Under the pieces are notes generated by a model. It saw only the letters and a program-made list of their open reading frames with translations. It ran no database searches and had not been told where the DNA came from. Of a DNA stretch of 64,000 nt, positions 17,867-26,877 are shown in pieces. The DNA is from Oscillospiraceae bacterium Marseille-Q3528 (lineage in GTDB: Bacteria; Bacillota; Clostridia; Lachnospirales; Lachnospiraceae). Location: assembly GCA_018223385.1 (NCBI GenBank), contig JAGTTR010000009.1:1-64000 (forward strand). The letters run 5' to 3'. Position 1 is the first letter of the stretch. Every line of letters begins with the position of its first letter. A program made the translations under genes and the position numbers.

Positions 17867-18628
17867 ATGTTTACGAAGCGAATCATTCCCTGTCTGGACG
17901 TGAACAATGGCCGGGTGGTGAAAGGGGTCAATTTTGTGAACCTGCGGGATGCCGGAGATCCGGTGGAGATCGCAGCTGCTTACGATCAGGCCGGTGCGGA
18001 CGAGCTGGTTTTCCTGGATATCACCGCTTCTTCTGATGCCAGAGGCACGGTGGTGGAGATGGTGCGAAAAGTGGCGGAGAAGGTATTTATTCCCTTTACC
18101 GTGGGCGGCGGCATCCGCACGGTGGAGGATTTTCGGGCGATCCTGCGGGAGGGCGCGGACAAGGTATCGGTGAATTCCGCAGCCATCAGCAACCCGCAGC
18201 TCATCAGCGATGCGGCTGATAAATTCGGCCGCCAGTGCGTGGTGGTGGCCATCGATGCCAGACGCCGGGCGGACGGTTCGGGCTGGAACATTTTCAAAAA
18301 CGGCGGCCGCATTGACACTGGACTGGACGCGGTGGAGTGGGCCAGAAAGGTGGATGCGCTGGGTGCAGGGGAAATTCTCTTGACCAGCATGGATTGTGAC
18401 GGCACCAAGGCGGGGTATGATCTGGAGCTGACGCGCACCATTGCGGAAGCTGTATCTGTCCCGGTCATTGCATCCGGCGGTGCGGGCAGGCTGGAGCATT
18501 TTTACGATGCGCTCACCGAGGGAGGGGCAGATGCCGCGCTGGCAGCTTCTCTTTTTCATTATAAAGAATTGGAAATCATGCAGGTCAAGGATTATCTGGC
18601 CCAGCGTGGCGTTCCGGTAAGGAGGTAA
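17867..18628 (+). CDS. hisF: Imidazole glycerol phosphate synthase, cyclase subunit HisF
   Basis: The 253-residue TIM-barrel subunit makes imidazole glycerol phosphate and AICAR from PRFAR and ammonia. Catalytic Asp11 (IPCLDVNNG) and Asp130 (VVAIDARR) are present, as are the phosphate-binding GGG and ASGGAG loops. It starts directly after the hisH stop codon and is followed 4 bases later by ung. Confidence 0.97.
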   Translation: MFTKRIIPCLDVNNGRVVKGVNFVNLRDAGDPVEIAAAYDQAGADELVFLDITASSDARGTVVEMVRKVAEKVFIPFTVGGGIRTVEDFRAILREGADKVSVNSAAISNPQLISDAADKFGRQCVVVAIDARRRADGSGWNIFKNGGRIDTGLDAVEWARKVDALGAGEILLTSMDCDGTKAGYDLELTRTIAEAVSVPVIASGGAGRLEHFYDALTEGGADAALAASLFHYKELEIMQVKDYLAQRGVPVRR

Positions 18629-18632
18629 GCAT

Positions 18633-19313
18633 ATGGCAGCGATCAGCAACGACTGGCTGCCGGTGTTCCAGGGAGAATTCCGGAAGCCGTACTATAAACA
18701 GCTGTACCAGACAGTCATGAAGGAATACAATACGCGGAAAATCTATCCCGCGCCGGACGATATTTTCAATGCGTTCCAGCTGACGCCTTTTCATAAGGTA
18801 AAAGCGGTGATCCTGGGGCAGGATCCCTACCACGGGGAGGGACAGGCCCACGGCCTTTGTTTTTCGGTCAAGCCGGATGTGGAAATCCCGCCGTCGCTGG
18901 TGAATATTTATCAGGAGCTGCACGACGATTGTGGCTGCTATATCCCGGACAATGGTTATCTGACCAAATGGGCGGAGCAGGGGGTTTTACTTTTGAACAC
19001 AGTGCTCACCGTGCGGGCCCACCAGGCCAATTCCCATCGGGGCATCGGCTGGGAGGAGTTCACCGATGCGGCCATCCGGCGGTTGAATGAAGAAGACCGG
19101 CCGATCGTGTTTATCCTGTGGGGAAGACCGGCCCAGATGAAGAAATCCATGCTCACCAATCCCAACCACCTGATCCTGGAGGCGCCGCACCCCAGTCCCC
19201 TGTCTGCATACCGGGGATTTTTCGGCAGCAAGCCCTTCAGTAAGACCAACGAATTTCTCGTGGCCCATGGGGTAGAGCCCATCGACTGGCAGATCGAGAA
19301 CTTGAGATCGTAA
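18633..19313 (+). CDS. ung: Uracil-DNA glycosylase, family 1
   Basis: This 226-residue enzyme removes uracil from DNA at the start of base excision repair. The water-activating loop GQDPYHG carries Asp64, the same position as in the E. coli enzyme, and the DNA-intercalation loop is HPSPLSAYRGFFG. Start ATG follows GTAAGGAGGTAAGC. It appears co-transcribed with hisHF upstream and the methylase downstream. Confidence 0.96.
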   Translation: MAAISNDWLPVFQGEFRKPYYKQLYQTVMKEYNTRKIYPAPDDIFNAFQLTPFHKVKAVILGQDPYHGEGQAHGLCFSVKPDVEIPPSLVNIYQELHDDCGCYIPDNGYLTKWAEQGVLLLNTVLTVRAHQANSHRGIGWEEFTDAAIRRLNEEDRPIVFILWGRPAQMKKSMLTNPNHLILEAPHPSPLSAYRGFFGSKPFSKTNEFLVAHGVEPIDWQIENLRS

Positions 19314-19322
19314 GGGATGCAG

Positions 19323-20165
19323 ATGATGGATATGAGATACGAAAATCATGTTATAGAGATCAAGGATTTTCTGGATCCTGCTCTGGATGTGTATGCCCGG
19401 CTGAATGAAGTGCAGCTGCTGAACCGGCAGGATCTCTCCCAGGGCATGTTCATTGCGGAGAGCCCCAAGGTCATCGAACGGGCGTTGGATGGCGGTTACG
19501 AACCGGTGTCTTTTCTGGCGGAGGACACCCTGCTGGAGCGGGAGGCGCTGCCGCTGGCGGCCCGGTGCCCCGGCGTGCCGGTGTACACGGCCAGTGCAGA
19601 CATCCTTCGAAACCTCACCGGCTTTCCCATGACGAGAGGTATCCTCTGCGCCATGCACAGAAAGCCTCTGCCCACCCTGGAGCAGGTGTGTGCCACAGCT
19701 TCCCGGGTGGCGGTGCTGGAGCATGTGGTGAACCCCACCAACGTGGGGGCGATTTTCCGTTCTGCGGCGGCTCTTTCCATGGATGCGGTGCTGCTGACAA
19801 AGGATTGCAGCAATCCGCTTTATCGGCGGGCAGCCCGGGTGAGTATGGGAACGGTTTTCCAGATTCCGTGGACGTATGTGGATGCGGAAGCCGACTGGCC
19901 CGGTTCGGCCATGGAGAATCTGCGGCAGCTGGGATTTCGAACTGCGGCCATGGCCCTTCGAAAGGATACGGTAAGCATCGACGATCCAAGGCTGTCTCAG
20001 GAAGAGAAGCTGGCGGTGATCGTGGGGACGGAGGGCGACGGTCTGCTGGAGGAAACCATCGATGCCTGCGATTACACCATCAAGATTCCCATGTCCCACG
20101 GCGTGGATTCTCTGAATGTGGCGGCGGCCAGTGCGGTGGCGTTTTGGGAATTAAAAAAACCTTGA
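19323..20165 (+). CDS. SpoU/TrmH-family RNA 2'-O-methyltransferase
   Basis: The protein has 280 residues: an N-terminal substrate-binding part (about 1-105) and a SPOUT knot domain with the three usual motifs (EHVVNPTNVGAIFRSA, VIVGTEGDGL and IPMSHGVDSLNVAAAS). It probably methylates a ribose in rRNA or tRNA; the exact site cannot be inferred. Four in-frame ATGs cluster at 19317-19332; those at 19323 or 19326 have the best spacing to AAGGG. Its stop codon overlaps the promoter of the hydrogenase maturation operon. Confidence 0.85.
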   Translation: MMDMRYENHVIEIKDFLDPALDVYARLNEVQLLNRQDLSQGMFIAESPKVIERALDGGYEPVSFLAEDTLLEREALPLAARCPGVPVYTASADILRNLTGFPMTRGILCAMHRKPLPTLEQVCATASRVAVLEHVVNPTNVGAIFRSAAALSMDAVLLTKDCSNPLYRRAARVSMGTVFQIPWTYVDAEADWPGSAMENLRQLGFRTAAMALRKDTVSIDDPRLSQEEKLAVIVGTEGDGLLEETIDACDYTIKIPMSHGVDSLNVAAASAVAFWELKKP

Positions 20166-20191
20166 CTTTCGGGCAAAATGCCCGGTACAAT
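20162..20191 (+). promoter_or_regulatory. Promoter with palindromic operator, hyd maturation operon
   Basis: TTGACT (20162-20167), an 18-base spacer and TACAAT (20186-20191) form a strong promoter. The spacer contains CGGGCA-AAA-TGCCCG (20170-20184), a 15-base inverted repeat placed where a repressor or spacer-binding activator would act. Confidence 0.65.
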
Positions 20192-20218
20192 AGAATCAAT
20201 CATTCCAAATGGTGAGCG

Positions 20219-20238
20219 ACAGCAAAGCTGCTGTTTTT
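20219..20238 (+). terminator. Promoter-proximal terminator hairpin in hyd leader
   Basis: ACAGCA pairs with TGCTGT around AAGC, followed by five T. It lies only about 25 bases after the expected start of transcription. Confidence 0.6.
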
Positions 20239-20439
20239 CTTGCCATGAGGTATCAAAATATCAGACACTGACCGAAAGAACACATCTGACGGAGAAGAAT
20301 GGCAGGCCCGACAGGGCAGGCTTGTTGCTGTACACACAAATGAGCTGAAAGGTAGCGGAGAGTATCGAAGCTATGCTTTTGTGAATGGCCATGTTGTGAA
20401 TAGTACCCTTCAATGTAAATAATAGCGCGGATGAATTTC

Positions 20440-20466
20440 AGGAGCTTTCGGAAGAAGGCTCCTTTT
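20440..20466 (+). terminator. Second terminator in hyd leader
   Basis: AGGAGC (20440-20445) pairs with GCTCCT (20458-20463), followed by a T run, 100 bases before the first gene. Confidence 0.6.
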
Positions 20467-20568
20467 TGATGCGTTTTTTACGAATGACATTTACGGAACA
20501 ATAGATGTTGGACAGGATGGAACGACGTATGCTACCACTGGCAGGTCAGCAGAGGAAAGGATGACAGA

Positions 20569-20835
20569 ATGGAAGACAATACAAGAATCTCCGTGGTGGG
20601 CATCATCATCGAGGATCGCAGCAGTGCGGAGCAGGTGAATGAGCTGCTGCACCAGTATGGGGATTACATCATCGGCCGCATGGGGCTTCCCTATGCGAAG
20701 AAAAAAGTGAACATCATCAGCGTGGTGCTGGACGCGTCCATGGATGTGATCAGTGCCCTTTCGGGAAAGCTGGGCCGTTTGAAAGGCGTCAGCTCTAAAG
20801 CACTGTATTCTAAGGCGGAGGGAGGAAAAGGATGA
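20569..20835 (+). CDS. TM1266-family [FeFe]-hydrogenase system regulator
   Basis: This 88-residue protein has the ferredoxin-like (NikR/ACT-like) fold of the iron-only hydrogenase system putative regulators (RISVVGIIIEDR, YGDYIIGRMGLP). No DNA-binding domain is visible, so it may act as a metabolite sensor. Its last four bases overlap the hydE start (ATGA), which ties it to hydrogenase maturation. Confidence 0.82.
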   Translation: MEDNTRISVVGIIIEDRSSAEQVNELLHQYGDYIIGRMGLPYAKKKVNIISVVLDASMDVISALSGKLGRLKGVSSKALYSKAEGGKG

Positions 20836-21908
20836 GCGAACATGAATACCTCTCCTGTGTGGAGGCGCTGGAATCCGGCGTCTGTCTGAACCGGGAGCAG
20901 TGGAGATGTCTGCTTCTGGGACGAACGGAGGAACACGCAGAGATGCTGGCTCATAAAGCGGCGGCGCTGCGGGATCAGATCTACGGGCCGCGGGTGTTTA
21001 TCCGGGGGCTCATCGAATTTACCAACGTTTGCCGCAACGACTGCTATTATTGCGGCATCCGCAAAAGCAATGGCAATCTGGAACGGTATCGGCTGACGAA
21101 AGAGGAGATTTTGGCCTGCTGTCAGGCCGGCCACAGGCTGGGTTTTCGCACCTTCGTGCTCCAGGGGGGAGAGGATCCCTGGTATACCGATGAGAAGATC
21201 GTGGACATTGTGCGAACGATCCGGCGGGATTTTCCAGATTGTGCGATTACGCTTTCCCTGGGGGAACGGGAGCGGGAGAGCTTTGTGAAATTCAAAGAGG
21301 CCGGGGCAGAGCGGTATCTGCTGCGACACGAGACGGCCAATGATGCCCATTACCGGCAGCTGCATCCGGCAAATTTAAGCCTGACTCATCGAAAACAGTG
21401 TCTGTGGCAGTTGAAAGAGCTGGGCTTCCAGACCGGTGCGGGCTTTATGGTGGGTTCACCGGGACAGACCGTGGATACCCTCATTGACGACCTGCAGTTT
21501 TTGAAAGACCTGCAGCCGGAAATGGTGGGCATCGGGCCCTTCATTCCCCATCATGATACGCCGTTTGCGGGGGAACCGGCAGGAAGCTTGGAAGAGACGC
21601 TATATCTGCTGAGCCTCCTCCGGCTTATGCTGCCGGAGGTGCTGCTGCCTGCCACCACGGCGCTTGGCACCATTTCTCCCAACGGCCGGGAGGAAGGGCT
21701 GCGCTGTGGCGCCAACGTGGTGATGCCCAACCTTTCCCCAGTGGGCGTGCGAAAAAAATATATGCTGTATGACAACAAGATCTGTACCGGCCATGAGGCG
21801 GCCGAGTGCGCGGGCTGCCTGAACGTCCGCGTGGCCTCTGTGGGCATGGAGCTGGCCGTAGACCGGGGCGATCATATCCATTACAAAGGAGCAAGAGAAT
21901 ATGTATAA
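20832..21908 (+). CDS. hydE: [FeFe] hydrogenase H-cluster radical SAM maturase HydE
   Basis: The 358-residue radical SAM enzyme takes part in making the dithiomethylamine/diiron unit of the H-cluster. The [4Fe-4S] motif is C-x3-C-x2-C (CRNDCYYCG, about residues 67-74), followed by the SAM-binding region (LQGGEDP). A C-terminal CAGC pair is also present. It lies between the TM1266-type gene and hydG and overlaps both. Confidence 0.94.
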   Translation: MSEHEYLSCVEALESGVCLNREQWRCLLLGRTEEHAEMLAHKAAALRDQIYGPRVFIRGLIEFTNVCRNDCYYCGIRKSNGNLERYRLTKEEILACCQAGHRLGFRTFVLQGGEDPWYTDEKIVDIVRTIRRDFPDCAITLSLGERERESFVKFKEAGAERYLLRHETANDAHYRQLHPANLSLTHRKQCLWQLKELGFQTGAGFMVGSPGQTVDTLIDDLQFLKDLQPEMVGIGPFIPHHDTPFAGEPAGSLEETLYLLSLLRLMLPEVLLPATTALGTISPNGREEGLRCGANVVMPNLSPVGVRKKYMLYDNKICTGHEAAECAGCLNVRVASVGMELAVDRGDHIHYKGAREYV

Positions 21909-23319
21909 TCCGAAATCAAAATGTGCAGATGATTTTATCAACCATGAGGAGATCGTGGAGACACTGGCTTACGCCGAGAAAAACAAGGAAAACCGGGCGC
22001 TGATCGATGAGATCCTGGAAAAAGCGAAACTGCGGAAGGGCTTGAGCCACCGGGAGGCAGCTGTGCTTCTGGACTGTACACTGGAGGACAAAAATCAGGA
22101 GATCTATGCCCTGGCAGAGCAGATCAAGAAAGATTTTTACGGCAACCGGATCGTCATGTTTGCGCCGCTGTATCTTTCCAATTATTGCATCAACGGCTGC
22201 GTGTACTGTCCGTATCATCTGAAAAATAAACACATTGCCAGAAAGAAGCTGACCCAGGAGGAGATCCGCCGGGAGGTCATCGCCCTGCAGGATATGGGTC
22301 ACAAGCGTCTGGCGCTGGAGACCGGCGAGGATCCGGTGAACAATCCTATCGAATACGTGCTGGAAAGCATCAACACCATTTACGGCATTCATCACAAAAA
22401 CGGCGCCATCCGCCGGGTGAATGTGAATATCGCTGCAACGACGGTGGAAAATTACCGGAAATTAAAGGATGCCGGTATCGGCACCTACATCCTTTTCCAG
22501 GAGACTTACCACAAAGAAAGCTATGAAAAACTGCATCCCACGGGACCGAAGCATGATTACAATTACCACACCGAGGCCATGGACCGGGCCATGGAGGGCG
22601 GCATCGATGATGTGGGCTGCGGCGTGCTGTTCGGTCTGGAGCTGTACCGTTACGAGTTCACCGGCCTTCTCATGCATGCGGAGCATCTGGAAGCCGTGTT
22701 CGGCGTGGGCCCGCACACCATCAGTGTGCCGAGAATCCGCCGGGCAGACGATATCGACCCGTCCACCTTTGACAACGGCATTGACGACGATACCTTTGCA
22801 AAAATCGTGGCCTGTATCCGCATCGCCGTTCCTTACACCGGCATGATCGTTTCCACCAGAGAGAGCAAGGCCTGCCGGGAGCGGGTGCTGCACTTAGGCA
22901 TCTCCCAGATTTCCGGCGGTTCCCGCACCAGCGTGGGCGGCTACTATGAGCCGGAGCCGGAGGACGAGAACAGCAGTCAGTTTGACGTCAGCGACAACCG
23001 CACCTTGGACGAGGTGGTGAACTGGCTCATGCAGATGGGACACGTGCCCAGCTTCTGTACCGCCTGCTACCGGGAAGGCCGTACCGGCGACCGGTTCATG
23101 TCTCTGTGCAAATCCGGCCAGATCCAGAACTGCTGCCTGCCCAATGCCCTGATGACATTGAAAGAGTACCTCATCGACTATGCATCTCCGGCCACCAGAG
23201 CGCTGGGTGAAAAAATGATCCAGCAGCAGATCGGCGAGATCCCCAAGGAGAAAGTACAGCAGATTGTCCGGGAGCGTCTGGTGAAAATTGAACAGGGAGA
23301 CCGGGATTTCCGATTCTAA
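21901..23319 (+). CDS. hydG: [FeFe] hydrogenase H-cluster radical SAM maturase HydG
   Basis: This 472-residue radical SAM tyrosine lyase makes the CO and CN ligands of the H-cluster from tyrosine. The radical SAM motif is CINGCVYCPYH and the C-terminal part carries CTACYREGRTG, the cysteine motif that binds the auxiliary cluster. It overlaps hydE by eight bases. Hydrogenase structural genes are not in this window. Confidence 0.95.
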   Translation: MYNPKSKCADDFINHEEIVETLAYAEKNKENRALIDEILEKAKLRKGLSHREAAVLLDCTLEDKNQEIYALAEQIKKDFYGNRIVMFAPLYLSNYCINGCVYCPYHLKNKHIARKKLTQEEIRREVIALQDMGHKRLALETGEDPVNNPIEYVLESINTIYGIHHKNGAIRRVNVNIAATTVENYRKLKDAGIGTYILFQETYHKESYEKLHPTGPKHDYNYHTEAMDRAMEGGIDDVGCGVLFGLELYRYEFTGLLMHAEHLEAVFGVGPHTISVPRIRRADDIDPSTFDNGIDDDTFAKIVACIRIAVPYTGMIVSTRESKACRERVLHLGISQISGGSRTSVGGYYEPEPEDENSSQFDVSDNRTLDEVVNWLMQMGHVPSFCTACYREGRTGDRFMSLCKSGQIQNCCLPNALMTLKEYLIDYASPATRALGEKMIQQQIGEIPKEKVQQIVRERLVKIEQGDRDFRF

Positions 23320-23366
23320 GCAAAATAGACAGAGCAAAACAGGACAGTGAAAAGGAGGACTTGCTG

Positions 23367-24614
23367 ATGGGAATGAATGCGACGCCTGCCTCAGAGCGGG
23401 TACATATCGGTTTCTTCGGCTGCCGCAATGCGGGAAAATCCAGTGTGATGAATGCAGTGACCGGCCAGAATCTGGCGGTGGTGTCTGAGGTAAAGGGAAC
23501 CACCACCGATCCGGTGTTAAAATCCATGGAGCTGCTGCCCCTGGGGCCGGTGGTGATGATGGACACCCCGGGCATTGACGACGAGGGAGAGTTGGGGGCA
23601 CTGCGGATAAAGAAAAGCTACCAAGCGCTGAACAAAACCGACCTGGCGGTACTGGTGATCGACGGCACTGTGGGGGCGCTGCCCCAGGATGCGGCGCTGC
23701 TGGAAACCATCCGCCGAAAAGCGCTTCCCTGGATCGTGGTTCTCAATAAAGCAGAGCTTTTGTCGGAGGAAGCCCGGGAAAAGACGGGAAAAGAGGTCTG
23801 TCAGTGTCTGCATATGACAGAAGAAAATCAGCAGCCTCTCTGGGTCAGTGCACAGACCGGTCAGGGCATTTTCGAGCTGAAAGAGCGGATCGCTGCCCTG
23901 GGAAAACAGGAGGAGAGTGACCGGAAGATCGCGGCCGATCTGGTCTGTCCCGGGGATTTTGTCGTGCTGGTGGTGCCCATCGACAAGGCGGCCCCCAAAG
24001 GACGGCTCATCCTGCCCCAGCAGCAGACCATCCGGGATCTGCTGGAAGCAGGCGTGGCCTCCGTGGTGGTGCGGGAGACAGAGCTGGCCGACACCCTTTC
24101 CCGGATGGGAACCGCTCCGGCACTGGTCATCACCGACAGCCAGGCTTTCGGAAAGGTCAGTAAAATCACCCCGGCAGACATCCCGCTGACTTCCTTTTCC
24201 ATCCTCTTTGCCCGGTATAAGGGCATGCTGGAGGCGGCAGTGCGGGGCGTCCGGGCGCTGGATACGTTAAAAGACGGGGATCGGGTGCTCATCTGCGAGG
24301 GCTGCACCCATCACCGGCAGTGTGACGACATCGGCACCGTCAAGCTGCCAAACTGGATCCGGCAGCACACCGGCGCATCCCCGGCCTTCTCCTTCACCTC
24401 CGGCACGGAATTTCCAGAGGATGTGACAGACTATCACATGGTCATCCACTGCGGCGGTTGCATGCTCAACGAGCGGGAGATGCGCTACCGGTTAAGCTGC
24501 GCCCAGGATCAGGGCGTGCCCATGACCAACTACGGCATCGCCATCGCTTATATTCATGGGATTTTGAAACGGAGCGTGGCGCCTTTCCCGGAGATTGCGG
24601 CGCTGCTGGAGTGA
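23367..24614 (+). CDS. hydF: [FeFe] hydrogenase maturation GTPase HydF
   Basis: The 415-residue scaffold protein assembles the diiron precursor and delivers it to the hydrogenase. A GTPase domain occupies about 1-170 (P-loop GCRNAGKSS, switch DTPGIDD, NKAE). A dimerisation domain follows. The C-terminal iron-sulphur domain has CEGCTHHRQC and HCGGCMLN. The ATG at 23367 lies eight bases after AAAGGAGG; an upstream TTG (23361) is too close to the RBS. Confidence 0.94.
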   Translation: MGMNATPASERVHIGFFGCRNAGKSSVMNAVTGQNLAVVSEVKGTTTDPVLKSMELLPLGPVVMMDTPGIDDEGELGALRIKKSYQALNKTDLAVLVIDGTVGALPQDAALLETIRRKALPWIVVLNKAELLSEEAREKTGKEVCQCLHMTEENQQPLWVSAQTGQGIFELKERIAALGKQEESDRKIAADLVCPGDFVVLVVPIDKAAPKGRLILPQQQTIRDLLEAGVASVVVRETELADTLSRMGTAPALVITDSQAFGKVSKITPADIPLTSFSILFARYKGMLEAAVRGVRALDTLKDGDRVLICEGCTHHRQCDDIGTVKLPNWIRQHTGASPAFSFTSGTEFPEDVTDYHMVIHCGGCMLNEREMRYRLSCAQDQGVPMTNYGIAIAYIHGILKRSVAPFPEIAALLE

Positions 24615-24617
24615 CGG

Positions 24618-25469
24618 ATGGAAAAAGAAATCTTTGTGGGCCGCATGCAGGTGCTGGTCATCAGAAAAAATATCAAAAATATGTATCTTCGGGTATGTCC
24701 GCCGGAGGGAGACGTGCGGGTGACTGCACCGTTTCGTTACACCGATGCGCAGATCGCGGCCTTTGTACAGGCAAAGGTAGACTGGATCAGGAAGCAGCAG
24801 GAGCAGATCCGCCGCCGTCCGGCACGGACAGAACACCGATATGAGACAGGGGAGCTTTTCTATGTGTGGGGAGCTCCCTGTCGGCTTTTGGTTGCAGAAA
24901 AAGGGGAAAATGCATTTCCCGCAGGCACACGGGCTGATGGCGCGATGGCGCCTGGCCTGGATGAGGTGGGATTTGCCGGAGATTTCACTGGAAACAGGAG
25001 ATTAGGGGCAGCGGAGACAGAGACCCCACAATGGATCCGCCCAGATGAAGGGATACATACAAAATGGGGATGTGTATGTTTATATGGTGCTGCTTTATAT
25101 ATGGAAGTGATGCCTCATACATCTTTGGAGGATCGCAAAAAGCTGCTCACGGAATGGTATCGGCAGCAGATGCAGCAGGCCGTGCCGGAGGTGCTGGCCC
25201 GGTGTGAGGCCCGGATGGGGCTGCATGCTAATGAGTGGCGCATCCGGGATATGAAAACCCGCTGGGGCACGTGCAATATCCGGGAACGGCGCATCTGGCT
25301 GAGCCTACATCTGGTAAAATATCCGCCCCAGTGTCTGGAGTGTGTCATCACCCACGAGCTGGTGCATCTGCTGGAACGGGGACACAACAAGCGGTTCTAT
25401 CATTTTATGGACCGGTTTTATCCGGACTGGAGAACGGTGAAAAAAATACTTGCTGAAAGAAAAGATTGA
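24618..25469 (+). CDS. YgjP-like (DUF45/M48-type) zinc metallopeptidase
   Basis: The protein has 283 residues. The C-terminal half carries HELVHLLERGHNKRF, the HExxH zinc site with a third ligand downstream, preceded by KTRWGTCN, both typical of the YgjP/SprT-like metal hydrolase family. The N-terminal 80 residues match the family's beta-rich start. A poorly conserved insert (about 95-160) is longer than usual. It starts 3 bases after hydF and its end overlaps the MATE promoter. Substrate unknown. Confidence 0.83.
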   Translation: MEKEIFVGRMQVLVIRKNIKNMYLRVCPPEGDVRVTAPFRYTDAQIAAFVQAKVDWIRKQQEQIRRRPARTEHRYETGELFYVWGAPCRLLVAEKGENAFPAGTRADGAMAPGLDEVGFAGDFTGNRRLGAAETETPQWIRPDEGIHTKWGCVCLYGAALYMEVMPHTSLEDRKKLLTEWYRQQMQQAVPEVLARCEARMGLHANEWRIRDMKTRWGTCNIRERRIWLSLHLVKYPPQCLECVITHELVHLLERGHNKRFYHFMDRFYPDWRTVKKILAERKD

Positions 25470-25496
25470 CCTTACAATAATTGTAAGGTTTAAACT
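25466..25496 (+). promoter_or_regulatory. MerR-type promoter/operator for the MATE-MerR operon
   Basis: TTGACC (25466-25471) and TAAACT (25491-25496) are 19 bases apart. The spacer holds a perfect 9-1-9 palindrome, CCTTACAATAATTGTAAGG (25470-25488). An over-long 19-base spacer with a centred palindrome is the hallmark of MerR-family activation by DNA distortion. The MerR gene is two cistrons downstream. Confidence 0.85.
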
Positions 25497-25530
25497 GATG
25501 GTCAGCGAAAGGAGTGCTGACAGTACTATT

Positions 25531-26877
25531 ATGGAAAAAAATCTGACTTCAGGAAGTGTATTTGGAAATATCGTAACGTTTTCTTTGCCTTATCTTTTCT
25601 CTTATTTTCTGCAGACCCTGTACGGGATGGCGGATCTGTTTATCATCGGACAGTTCGAGGGCACGGCCAGTACCACGGCGGTTTCCATCGGAAGCCAGGT
25701 CATGCATATGCTGACAGTGATGATCGTGGGGCTTGCCATGGGAGCCACCGTGGGCATCGGCCGGGCCATCGGTGGGAATCAGCGCAAAGAGGCCGCTCGG
25801 ATGATCGGTAATACAACGGTGTTGTTTTCCGGGATTTCCGTCGTGCTTGTCGGCATTTTGTTGCTGCTGGTGCGCCCTATCGTCGGTCTGATCTCCACGC
25901 CGCAGGAAGCCGTGGCGGGAACGGTTTCCTATCTGATCATTTGTTTTCTGGGGATTCCGTTTATCACGGCATATAACGTGTTGAGCTCCGTTTTCCGGGG
26001 CATGGGTGATTCCAGGAGCCCCATGTATTTCGTGGCGGTGGCCTGCGTGACCAACATCGGCCTGGATTATCTGTTCATGGGTGCTTTCCACATGGGGCCT
26101 GCCGGGGCTGCACTGGGCACCACACTGGCGCAGGTCGTCAGCGTTTGCATTGCTTTTGTCGCTATTCGCAGGAAAAATCTGGGCATTCCCATGAAAAAAG
26201 AGGATTTCAAACCACAGAAGCGGATCATGGGACAGCTTTTACAGGTGGGTATTCCGGTAGCGCTGCAGGACGGCCTCATTCAGGTGGCATTTATCATCAT
26301 CACCATCATCGCCAACCGCCGGGGGCTGGACACGGCAGCAGCCGTGGGCATTGTGGAAAAAATGATCAGCTTTGTATTTCTGGTGCCGTCTTCCCTGCTG
26401 TCCACCGTGTCGGCACTCTGTGCCCAGAATATGGGCGCCGGAAAATATGACCGGGCAAAACAGACACTTGGCTATGCCATTGTCATTGCGGTATGCTTTG
26501 GCCTGTTCATCGGCGGCGTGGTACAGTTTGCAGCTGACGGCGCGGTCAGCCTGTTCAGCACCGATCCGGCAGTCATCCGTCTGGGCGGCCAGTACTTCCG
26601 GGGGTATATCTGGGATTGCCTCTTTGCCGGAATCCATTTCAGCTTCAGCGGGTATTTCTGCGCCCATGGAAAATCAGTGCTTTCCTTTATCCATAATATC
26701 GTCGCCATCGTGTGTGTGCGGGTGCCGGGCGTGTATCTCACATCCAAGCTGTTTCCGGCGACCCTGTTCCCCATGGGCATCGCCACGGCCTGTGGCTCGC
26801 TGCTGTCTGTGATCATCTGTCTGGTGGCGTATGCGTGGCTGGGAAAGAAGGATCGGGAAGAGACGGTGGAAGGCTAA
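25531..26877 (+). CDS. MATE family multidrug efflux transporter
   Basis: The 448-residue protein has twelve predicted membrane helices in two halves (LPYLFSYFLQTLYGMADLFIIG and LLQVGIPVALQDGLIQVAF start each half), the DinF/NorM-type MATE layout for Na+- or H+-driven drug export. The promoter geometry puts the transcription start near 25503, so the in-frame ATG at 25498 is probably not used and the ATG at 25531 is chosen, although AAAGGAG is 16 bases away. The MerR regulator follows directly, pointing to drug-induced export. Confidence 0.9.
   Translation: MEKNLTSGSVFGNIVTFSLPYLFSYFLQTLYGMADLFIIGQFEGTASTTAVSIGSQVMHMLTVMIVGLAMGATVGIGRAIGGNQRKEAARMIGNTTVLFSGISVVLVGILLLLVRPIVGLISTPQEAVAGTVSYLIICFLGIPFITAYNVLSSVFRGMGDSRSPMYFVAVACVTNIGLDYLFMGAFHMGPAGAALGTTLAQVVSVCIAFVAIRRKNLGIPMKKEDFKPQKRIMGQLLQVGIPVALQDGLIQVAFIIITIIANRRGLDTAAAVGIVEKMISFVFLVPSSLLSTVSALCAQNMGAGKYDRAKQTLGYAIVIAVCFGLFIGGVVQFAADGAVSLFSTDPAVIRLGGQYFRGYIWDCLFAGIHFSFSGYFCAHGKSVLSFIHNIVAIVCVRVPGVYLTSKLFPATLFPMGIATACGSLLSVIICLVAYAWLGKKDREETVEG

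Larger units (their letters stand above)
20198..20568 (+). ncRNA. Long structured leader of the hyd operon (candidate)
   Basis: The promoter at 20162-20191 would start a transcript with about 370 bases of leader before the first gene. The leader holds two intrinsic terminators (20219-20238 and 20440-20466) and GC-rich pairing segments such as GCAGGCCCGACAGGGCAGGC near 20300. I do not recognise a known riboswitch. Possible roles are attenuation or a small RNA. No open reading frame with an RBS was found in it. Confidence 0.4.

Noticed and set aside
20341..20400. GGTAGCGGAGAGTATCGAAG resembles the 3' hairpin of c-di-GMP-I (GEMM) riboswitches.
   Set aside because: The 5' half of the GEMM motif, including the ACGCAAAGCC core, is absent, so the resemblance is probably chance.
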